The notes under the pieces: generated by a model
The model's database searches: none
What the model was told of the DNA's origin: nothing
Seen by the model: only the letters and a program-made list of their open reading frames with translations
In this document: positions 16,783-23,651 of the stretch, piece by piece
Layout of the letters: each line of letters begins with the position of its first letter
How positions within the stretch are numbered: the first letter of the stretch is position 1
Made by a program: the position numbers and the translations under genes
DNA from: Oscillospiraceae bacterium
GTDB lineage: Bacteria; Bacillota; Clostridia; Oscillospirales; Oscillospiraceae
Assembly: GCA_009785345.1 (NCBI GenBank)
Contig: WQWL01000017.1
Span: 1-41,755 of the forward strand
Direction of reading: 5' to 3'
DNA: 41,755 nt

Positions 16783-18309
16783 TTACCCTCCGGCATCTAC
16801 CTTTTCCCCTACAATCTCTGAGTCCGCCAAATCTTCGCTATCTGGGACATAGTTTGCATCAAACAATTTTCCAATAGTTTTTGTGTCATAACTCTTTGGC
16901 ATAAAAAATGCCATTCCGAAAGAAATCAAACATAGTGCTGACACAATAAACGGAGTTATAAAGCCACCCAACGGAATGTTATACATGCCTCCTTCGATCC
17001 CGGGCATGTTGGTATATACAAAAATTTCACCAATGCCTCTAAGGGATGTGTCTGCAATAAGACCTGTAGCGATTGCTCCAGCTATGCCTATTACAATGCC
17101 TTGTCCCGCAAAATACATTGCCGAATTTCTGCGTTTGAGAACTTTGAGTTCAACTGATGCAACTTGAGACGGAATCATAAGCACCATCATAAAGAACGCA
17201 CCTATTGAGAAGCTTGAAATTGTGCCACCTATAATGTTTATAACTATACGTGGAACTATAGAGTCTGGGAAAAACATCGCCGACCCCAACGAAAAGCACA
17301 AAATACCTACAGCAAACGACAAGGTGGACATTTGAAGTGCAAATCTGATTCCTTTTTTCCTTGTGAGTTTATTATAGAAGTAAAGCATAATGGGAACCGG
17401 ACCAAATGCGGCGGCATTGAGCAATGCCGCATATTGAGCGGGAAGCTGCAGAACCCCCGAAATCAACTCGTTTTGCATTGTAAGGAATAATTGTAATCCC
17501 ATGAAATAAATAAACACAACAACCATCCATGGCCAAAATGCTTTGTTCTTCATAACAAATGATAAGCTTGAAAGTATGCTTATCTTTGCAGTTGCTTCTC
17601 TTATTTCATTATTTAGTTCTGAATTTTCCTCTGTATCTTTATGTCCTTTCGACAACAGTAGCGGAATAAACAGCGTCGCCATAAGTGGGATGGTGAACAA
17701 AATAATATGCATAATATTAAGCCCTGTTCCTCTAAGTGCAGACAAAATTAGCGGAGCCACCGCATACGCTGATGCAAATTGAACAGTATCAATAAATGAC
17801 TTGAAATAAGCAACCCTCGCGCGTTGTGCACGATCTTTACAGATACTTGAAAGACCGCTGTAAAATGCGACCATAACAAGAGTATATGCGGAGAAAAATA
17901 CAATTAGCGCAATAAAAAACCAAATTGTGTTAAGTGCGCTGTTTGGAGTCAAAGTTAACGGAAAACAAAGTGCAATTGCGCCACCTACTAATGGAACAAT
18001 CGAAATTAAAATTGGTAATCTCAAGCGCGCATATTTATTTTTCATCCTATCAAGTTTTGCGGCAAGCGGAATATCTATAAGTGCATCAAACACACGCCCA
18101 ACAGTGAACAACAATCCAAATATCGATGTCATAACTATTGGCACTGCATATATACCGCCTTCCTGCATCCATGCCCAAAGTGCTATGTCCTCGCGCAAAT
18201 TTTGCGGGTTCACAGCACTTGTAAAATATGCCAACAGCATTGTAAATACTAAGTTTGGTCCAAAAACACTAAGTGCGTATAGAAACTCTTTTTTCTTATT
18301 GTTTAACAA
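16783..18309 (-). CDS. GPH/MelB-type MFS transporter
   Basis: The 508-residue protein has about twelve membrane helices. Helix 2 carries the GPH family motif GRVFDALIDIPLAAKLDR. This family includes bacterial sugar-cation symporters such as MelB and also the vertebrate lysophospholipid carrier MFSD2A. The start codon is TTG with GGAGAAGG five bases upstream, and it overlaps the preceding glycosyltransferase by 14 bases. Given the operon of fatty-acid kinase, acyl ligase and acyltransferases, a lipid cargo is more attractive than a sugar, but this is inference. Confidence 0.85.
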   Translation of the reverse strand: MLNNKKKEFLYALSVFGPNLVFTMLLAYFTSAVNPQNLREDIALWAWMQEGGIYAVPIVMTSIFGLLFTVGRVFDALIDIPLAAKLDRMKNKYARLRLPILISIVPLVGGAIALCFPLTLTPNSALNTIWFFIALIVFFSAYTLVMVAFYSGLSSICKDRAQRARVAYFKSFIDTVQFASAYAVAPLILSALRGTGLNIMHIILFTIPLMATLFIPLLLSKGHKDTEENSELNNEIREATAKISILSSLSFVMKNKAFWPWMVVVFIYFMGLQLFLTMQNELISGVLQLPAQYAALLNAAAFGPVPIMLYFYNKLTRKKGIRFALQMSTLSFAVGILCFSLGSAMFFPDSIVPRIVINIIGGTISSFSIGAFFMMVLMIPSQVASVELKVLKRRNSAMYFAGQGIVIGIAGAIATGLIADTSLRGIGEIFVYTNMPGIEGGMYNIPLGGFITPFIVSALCLISFGMAFFMPKSYDTKTIGKLFDANYVPDSEDLADSEIVGEKVDAGG

Positions 18310-19072
18310 TTTTCCTTCTCCTATACTCCCACTTTAATTTAGTGAGCATGTTAATTCTAGCTATTCTTTCAAAGCAGCTAAAAATTCGTTTACCCAATAC
18401 AAATCTTGCTGACTTAGCAATTTTTCGGCCCACAAGTTTTCCTGTAGAATGCCATGCCGACGAATAGTGATGTATTGCCACCGTGTTCTCTGTCATTTCT
18501 ATTTCGCGAGTAATGTAATGTTGTGGAAAAAAATATTCTGTAGCAAGAAGCATTGCATTATCATCTATTTTTTTTGTTTTCCCATCAAGTTTAATTCCAT
18601 ATAGTTTTTTTATTGCAGCACTAAAATTCAACACACATAACATATTTGAGTGGACATTTATTTTTTTACAAGGTGTGAGATACCTCTCATATACCTCACG
18701 CATTATTCTGTGGTTCTTTTTCGCACCTAAAACAGCGCAACCAAACCAGAGGTCTGTTTCATATCCAATAAAAAAATCGTTTTCTTCTACCAACTCATCA
18801 AGGGGCTTGACAAGTTCAATATCCGTATCAAGATAGACACCGCCATGATTAAGTAAAACCGAGCTTCTTATAACATCAGCAGCCAGTGAATAATTCTTTT
18901 GCTCGATTGCCAGTCTTATCCAATCGTTACTTTCGCAGTCATAATTTTCTTCACTCCACTTCATAATTTCCCAATGTGGATGAAGTTTCTGCCAATTTTC
19001 GATGAAAGCGGCAAATGCGTCCGGGACTTCTTTACTCCCTAACCAAACATAATGAATTACTTTTTCTATCAT
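18296..19072 (-). CDS. DXD-type glycosyltransferase (Gly_transf_sug/OCH1-like)
   Basis: The 258-residue protein begins VIHYVWLGSKEVPDAF and has the metal-binding site NHGGVYLDTDIELVKPLDEL, characteristic of the glycosyltransferase sugar-binding (DXD) family that includes OCH1-like and capsular enzymes. The C-terminal part has AIHHYSSAWHS, a conserved His/Trp block of the family. No membrane helix is obvious. It is the first gene after the operon promoter, with AAAGGAAA upstream of the ATG. The likely role is to add a sugar to a lipid or surface glycan. Donor and acceptor are unknown. Confidence 0.85.
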   Translation of the reverse strand: MIEKVIHYVWLGSKEVPDAFAAFIENWQKLHPHWEIMKWSEENYDCESNDWIRLAIEQKNYSLAADVIRSSVLLNHGGVYLDTDIELVKPLDELVEENDFFIGYETDLWFGCAVLGAKKNHRIMREVYERYLTPCKKINVHSNMLCVLNFSAAIKKLYGIKLDGKTKKIDDNAMLLATEYFFPQHYITREIEMTENTVAIHHYSSAWHSTGKLVGRKIAKSARFVLGKRIFSCFERIARINMLTKLKWEYRRRKIVKQ

Positions 19073-19134
19073 CTACAGTTTCCTTTAATTGTAATGCCCT
19101 ATTACACAATATTGTACTCCACCGATAATCAAAT

Positions 19135-19163
19135 ATTATCGCAAATTTTGACACTAAAATCAA
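19135..19163 (-). promoter_or_regulatory. Sigma-A-type promoter of the lipid operon
   Basis: On the minus strand there are -35 TTGATT, a 17-base spacer and -10 GATAAT, about 60 bases before the first glycosyltransferase. The 345-bp interval 19073-19417 holds no gene. It contains only this promoter, a hairpin and the terminator of the yjiH-like gene. Confidence 0.5.
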
Positions 19164-19254
19164 GCATTTCTGTATTAATTAGTCAATTATCTTACCCTCT
19201 TACAAGTGACTGCCCTGAAAAGTCCTCCTCGCTAGTCAAATAAAATGACACCAT

Positions 19255-19285
19255 GAACAAGCCCGTCTAAAAAGCGGGCTTGTTC
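19255..19285. other. Perfect 11-bp stem hairpin
   Basis: GAACAAGCCCG and CGGGCTTGTTC pair completely around a nine-base loop. No clear T-run follows on either strand. It may be a processing or back-up terminator hairpin. Confidence 0.5.
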
Positions 19286-19348
19286 AAAGGAGTGGATAGT
19301 TGATAATCCCCGTTTAAAAGTATGGTATCTTTACGGTATATTTTGCAA

Positions 19349-19401
19349 CAAAAAATGTGCCGATTCATCCTATCACCTGGTGGGTGGGAATTCTCGGCAC
19401 A
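19349..19401 (-). terminator. Intrinsic terminator of the yjiH-like gene
   Basis: On the minus strand TGTGCCGA and TCGGCACA enclose a 30-base loop and are followed by TTTTTTG. It lies 16 bases after the stop codon. The loop itself contains a small CACC/GGTG stem. Confidence 0.65.
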
Positions 19402-19417
19402 TTTATTGTTGTTAAAA

Positions 19418-20821
19418 TCAGAACAGTAGGCGAGTAAGCAAAACAATAATCGGCAGTGCAATGAGCGTTCGCATCATGAATATCACAAACAGTTTCCAAA
19501 TATTTAGTGGCATTTTTGATTTTAAGATTAACACGCCGGTCTCTGCAAGATAAATAATCTGTACGATTGATAGTACACCAAGTGCAAAACGTGTCTCTAA
19601 AGGCGCCGAGCCAAGCAATACGGCAGGAATAAACATGTCTACGAAGCCGACCAACGTTGCAGGCGCATAATCAAAAGCACCCTCCACGCCAAGCAGGTTT
19701 AAGAAGTGTCCCATTGGCCACGCAATTATGTCAAATACAGGAGTATGCTCGACGACGATCAACGCCACAGTTCCCCAGGCAAGAATTATTGGAATGAGGT
19801 CCATGAAGATGTTCAAATAATTCATACCACCTGAGCGAACAACATCTTTAGCCGTAGTCTGATGCGCACGTCGTGCAGCAAGGGTCACAGCCTGCGTAAA
19901 CATAGAAGTGTTTCTTGGTACATCTTCATCAATTTGCTTTCCAACCTCCGGAAGATACGTGTCCGACAAGTTACGTAGCGGCCAGATGCGCGGCATTATT
20001 AGCGCTAGAATGATACATGTAATACACATGACAAGATAGAACAGAGGAAACTGAGGTGTCAAATCAATAAAATATGCAATAAAGAATGTAAAAGGCAGTG
20101 ATACGAAGCAGAAATTAGTAGCTACAACAGCTGCTTCTCTGCCGGTATAATAACCACGATCATGTTGATCTGTCGTGATAAGTATGGCAGCGGCCGAAGA
20201 ACCAAACCACGATGCCATCAGATCCACAGAAGCACGACCAGGCAAGGTGAACAGCAGACGAACAACTTTCTTGATCAGCACACCGAGAAACTCCATAAGA
20301 CCAAATGCAGTCAAAAGCGGAATAGCCGGTCCTAAGAAAATGAATATGACCACCAAACTTGCAGTCAAATTAATCATTACATCACCAGTCCATGAGCTAA
20401 TGACCATGTCCGGGCCGATTCCAAGAAAAATCATCCACACAATAGCAAAACCGACAGCCTTGCTAATGAAGTAAATTGGTGAACTGCGAAATATACTCCG
20501 TATTTTTGGATTATTCATAATAAATCCAGGCTTAAAAATGTACGCCACTAAAGTTCCTAGAAAAGAAACCGTGATGAAAATCAAAGCCAACAGATAGTGA
20601 AGTCCTAAATAACCCGAGTTACCATATGGTGCATAGGCTCCCAAAGATACGGCGGCAAGCACATCATCTCTCAGCCAGTCAATAGCATAGCCTAAAGGAA
20701 TATTAAATCCTCCACGACCATCCGGAATAAGCGCAAGGAACAAAAAAGCGCCTATTAAAGAAACAACGACGAACTTGACAATATCTTTTCCCTGCGGTCT
20801 AAAATTGTTATTGTTTTCCAT
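19418..20821 (-). CDS. YjiH-family nucleoside-recognition (GATE) membrane protein
   Basis: The 467-residue polytopic protein has about ten helices and the nucleoside-recognition gate fold of the YjiH family. Visible parts are SSPIYFISKAVGFAIVWMIF, the LMASWFGSSAAAILITTDQ block, PFTFFIAYFIDLTPQFPLF and FVDMFIPAVLLGSAPLETRF. The substrate of this family is not established. I chose the ATG at 20821, seven bases after GGGAGAG. An alternative GTG at 20836 would include that site in the coding frame. The gene has its own promoter and terminator, so it separates the lipid operon from the flagellar genes. Confidence 0.8.
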   Translation of the reverse strand: MENNNNFRPQGKDIVKFVVVSLIGAFLFLALIPDGRGGFNIPLGYAIDWLRDDVLAAVSLGAYAPYGNSGYLGLHYLLALIFITVSFLGTLVAYIFKPGFIMNNPKIRSIFRSSPIYFISKAVGFAIVWMIFLGIGPDMVISSWTGDVMINLTASLVVIFIFLGPAIPLLTAFGLMEFLGVLIKKVVRLLFTLPGRASVDLMASWFGSSAAAILITTDQHDRGYYTGREAAVVATNFCFVSLPFTFFIAYFIDLTPQFPLFYLVMCITCIILALIMPRIWPLRNLSDTYLPEVGKQIDEDVPRNTSMFTQAVTLAARRAHQTTAKDVVRSGGMNYLNIFMDLIPIILAWGTVALIVVEHTPVFDIIAWPMGHFLNLLGVEGAFDYAPATLVGFVDMFIPAVLLGSAPLETRFALGVLSIVQIIYLAETGVLILKSKMPLNIWKLFVIFMMRTLIALPIIVLLTRLLF

Positions 20822-20852
20822 AAAATACTCTCCCACTGAATGTGATTGAATA

Positions 20853-20880
20853 ATTATACCAAACTCATCAAAGAAAGCAA
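20853..20880 (-). promoter_or_regulatory. Promoter of the yjiH-like gene
   Basis: The elements are -35 TTGCTT, a 16-base spacer and -10 TATAAT with an upstream TGG (extended -10), about 30 bases before the ATG. Confidence 0.55.
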
Positions 20881-20905
20881 GGGTTTTGCGAATTATTATT
20901 CAATA

Positions 20906-21349
20906 TTATTCAACAGCTACGCTAAACGAAACCAAATCATCCATCTCTTTTGCATCCTCGAGTTGAGCTTCCTTTAGCCACACTTGATACTGCTCATCAC
21001 GAAGCTTCTCATAGGTTTTCAATTCCTTCACAGTAATCATAAGTTTCTCTTGACATTCAACAACAAACTCTTCCGCTTTGACTATTTTCTCACGAATCGC
21101 AACCAACTCATCACGCAAAAATCTAAAATAAGCATCATGCTCACTAAGAGCAGCACCAACACCATGACCACTCTTCAACGCTTTCTCCAACGATAATTCA
21201 TTATCATCCCAAGCCGTTAAAAGCCTAGTCTCTTCATCCTGAAAATCTTGCAAAACCTGCTGCGCCCTTTTGAGTTCAGCCATCTGCAATTTTTCAACAG
21301 TCAATTTGTAATTCTGCAACACCTGAAGCGAAAATTTAAATTTTTTCAT
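20906..21349 (-). CDS. fliJ: Flagellar export chaperone FliJ
   Basis: FliJ is a coiled-coil protein that sits in the FliI ATPase ring and moves export substrates to FlhA. The 147 residues equal the usual Firmicutes length. The sequence opens MKKFKFSLQVLQNYKLTVEK, typical of FliJ, and is charged and helical throughout. It follows fliI, as is normal, but is separated from it by a 216-bp spacer that holds a long foldback repeat. In most genomes these two genes nearly touch. It is the last flagellar gene of the block. Confidence 0.85.
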   Translation of the reverse strand: MKKFKFSLQVLQNYKLTVEKLQMAELKRAQQVLQDFQDEETRLLTAWDDNELSLEKALKSGHGVGAALSEHDAYFRFLRDELVAIREKIVKAEEFVVECQEKLMITVKELKTYEKLRDEQYQVWLKEAQLEDAKEMDDLVSFSVAVE

Positions 21350-21376
21350 AAGTAAGCCTCATTTACAGTTTAGACA

Positions 21377-21547
21377 GTTCTGTAAATATTATTTTGTAAG
21401 CGTATAGTGTAGCGCATTAGCCACACATAGCGAAATTTCAGAAAAAGGCTGCGCACTGTTTGAGGGTCGCGAGTTTGCGCAGACTCTGAAATAAGCTTTG
21501 TGTGGCTTTGCGCGGAACTCCTAGCGTCAAAATAATATTTACAGAAC
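21377..21547. repeat. 171-bp foldback element between fliI and fliJ
   Basis: The ends are a perfect 20-bp inverted repeat, GTTCTGTAAATATTATTTTG at 21377-21396, with its complement at 21528-21547. Further pairs lie inside in the right order: AGCCACACA (21419) with TGTGTGGCT (21499), TTTCAGA (21436) with TCTGAAA (21485), and CTGCGCA (21449) with TGCGCAG (21476). The unit can fold as one long imperfect hairpin. It encodes no protein. It could be a MITE or a structured RNA in the fliI-fliJ transcript. Confidence 0.75.
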
Positions 21548-21565
21548 GTGCACAACCGCACAAGC

Positions 21566-22882
21566 CTAATCATCAACAATATCCTTCATCAGCTCCAACG
21601 TCTCTTCAAAAGTATAACTCTCCAGCATATCTTGCTTCAAAAAACTCTGAATCGGCGTATGCAACTTCACCGATCTATCAATCTCAGGATTTGCACCCTC
21701 GCGATAAGCACCAATATTTATCAAATCCTCAGCCTCACGATAAACCGCGATCATATTCTTTATCGTCCCAAAATCATCTAAATGCTCCTTGGTCACAATA
21801 TCCGGCATAACACGACTTACGCTACCGAGAACATCAATCGGCGGATAATGATCACTATTCGCAATAGCTCTCGACAGAACAATATGCCCATCTAAAATAC
21901 CACGAACAGTGTCAGAAATCGGCTCATTTATATCATCACCTTCCACAAGAACAGTATAAAGAGCCGTTATCGAACCCTTATCAGGCATTCCGGAACGCTC
22001 CAATAACTTAGGCAAAATCGAATACACTGACGGAGGAAAACCTCTCGAAACAGGCGGTTCGCCTGCAGCCATTCCTATTTCACGCTGTGCCATTGCAAAA
22101 CGTGTCAATGAATCCATCAAGAGCAAAACTTTTTTACCCTGATCTCTAAAATATTCAGCAATCGCAGTTCCCGTCATAGCACACTTCAAGCGCAAAAGCG
22201 CAGGCTGATCAGAAGTTGCTACTACTAAAACCGACTTGCGAAGCCCCTCTTCACCGAGATCTTTTTCGATAAAATCACGAACCTCGCGACCCCTCTCTCC
22301 GACGAGTACAATAACATTTACATCAGCAACAGCATATCGAGCCATCATACCAAGAAGTGTACTTTTCCCAACGCCCGACCCTGCGAAAATGCCCAACCTC
22401 TGACCACGTCCGACAGTTAACATACTGTCAATCGCCTTAATTCCAAGAGGAAGCACCTCATTTATACGCTCTCTGGTCAGGGGATTTGGCGGCACATTAT
22501 CGGCAGAATACCATGCATCAATTTTAGGTTCAGATAGTTCGTCAAATGGATTACCAAGAGCATCTAAAACCCTTCCTATAAGCTCATTTCCAACAGGAAT
22601 TTTGAGCGCCTTTCCTGTATAAGCAACATAACTTCCAAGCCCTATACCCTCAAGACTTCCAAATGGCATCAAGAGCATTCTGCCATCCTTGAAGCCGACA
22701 ACTTCGGCAAGCATGCTCCGCTGATTATCTAGCATATGTATATGGCAAATATCTCCGATTTTCGAAGCAGGTCCTGTCGCTTCAACAGTAAGCCCTACTA
22801 TTTTTGTAACCCGCCCTGCACGCTCGAGGGTGTCGGTTTTTGAAAGAGCCTTAGTATACTTTGTGAAATCAATCTGACTCAT
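21566..22882 (-). CDS. fliI: Flagellar export ATPase FliI
   Basis: FliI is the F1-beta-like ATPase of flagellar type III export. The 438 residues show the Walker A motif GSGVGKSTLLG, VLVGERGREVRDFIEKDLG and the Walker B strand VLLLMDSLTRFAMAQREI, followed by GEPPVSRGFPPSVYSILPKL. The start at 22882 (MSQIDFTKY) overlaps the fliH end by 14 bases. An upstream ATG at 22906 is possible but less like the family start. FliH, FliI and FliJ are encoded in normal order. Confidence 0.95.
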   Translation of the reverse strand: MSQIDFTKYTKALSKTDTLERAGRVTKIVGLTVEATGPASKIGDICHIHMLDNQRSMLAEVVGFKDGRMLLMPFGSLEGIGLGSYVAYTGKALKIPVGNELIGRVLDALGNPFDELSEPKIDAWYSADNVPPNPLTRERINEVLPLGIKAIDSMLTVGRGQRLGIFAGSGVGKSTLLGMMARYAVADVNVIVLVGERGREVRDFIEKDLGEEGLRKSVLVVATSDQPALLRLKCAMTGTAIAEYFRDQGKKVLLLMDSLTRFAMAQREIGMAAGEPPVSRGFPPSVYSILPKLLERSGMPDKGSITALYTVLVEGDDINEPISDTVRGILDGHIVLSRAIANSDHYPPIDVLGSVSRVMPDIVTKEHLDDFGTIKNMIAVYREAEDLINIGAYREGANPEIDRSVKLHTPIQSFLKQDMLESYTFEETLELMKDIVDD

Positions 22883-23651
22883 GTGTACCTGCTCTTTCAA
22901 ACGCAAGCCTTACTAACATAAGTTGTGAATCTACTCCTGCATTAATAGTAAAATCATCTGTGTCAATTATGCACTCACCATCTTCGAGAGACAAATCATT
23001 TATCACCGATGCCGTGACCTTCACACCACTATCAAGCTCAATAGTTGTCGCACCAGAAGCAAAAAATCTCTCATACTCCGTTGCACCAACACGTATTATA
23101 ATTTTGCTCTCAGCAGATATTTGCCTAAGAGCATTTTTTATTAGTGATGTGAACACAGTACCCAGCTCATCCTCTGCCGGATTAATAATCTTCCTTACTA
23201 TCTCCAAAGCGAGACTTACTACCTCATCCTCCATATCCAGCATAGCCCGCTCACGCTCACTATACAGCTCGTCAAGAATATTATTCAACGCTTCGTCATT
23301 TTCACTTATTTTTATTGCAAGCTCTTCGTCACATAAACGTTTACTTTCAGCTGAACCCTCTTCAAAACCTTGATTAAATCCACGTTTACGCTCTTCTTCA
23401 ATTTCTTCGTGGGCATCTGCAAGTATTCGCGCCGCTTCATCACGAGTTCTTGTAAGAATCTCTTCGGCTTTCTCGTTTATCTCAGCTTCGGCCGTGCTAA
23501 TGTATTCATTTACCATTGCTTCCGCAGAGGTCGCCGCATTCGGGAACATACCCTTTGCGCCGACCCCCCAATTTCCATCAGTACTCGACTGACTATTCTT
23601 TTCACTAACCAGCTTTACCAAACTTCTGTCAATCCTAAACAATAAAGTCAT
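22869..23651 (-). CDS. fliH: Flagellar assembly protein FliH
   Basis: FliH binds FliI and holds it at the export gate. The 260 residues start at MTLLFRIDRSLVK, with GGAGAAGGGG directly upstream. This gives a 17-base overlap with the fliFG gene. A long central coiled coil (about 60-130) contains EEIEEERKRGFNQGFEEG, the conserved Gly-rich turn of FliH. The C-terminal domain resembles the V-ATPase E subunit, with VVSLALEIVRKIINP and a final KVTASVINDLSLEDGE. The family is weakly conserved, so position in the operon adds to the assignment. Confidence 0.88.
   Translation of the reverse strand: MTLLFRIDRSLVKLVSEKNSQSSTDGNWGVGAKGMFPNAATSAEAMVNEYISTAEAEINEKAEEILTRTRDEAARILADAHEEIEEERKRGFNQGFEEGSAESKRLCDEELAIKISENDEALNNILDELYSERERAMLDMEDEVVSLALEIVRKIINPAEDELGTVFTSLIKNALRQISAESKIIIRVGATEYERFFASGATTIELDSGVKVTASVINDLSLEDGECIIDTDDFTINAGVDSQLMLVRLAFERAGTHESD

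Noticed and set aside
19267-19461. Small minus-strand frame downstream of the yjiH-like gene
   Set aside because: It runs through the terminator hairpin and overlaps the end of the yjiH-like gene, with no ribosome site or known motif.
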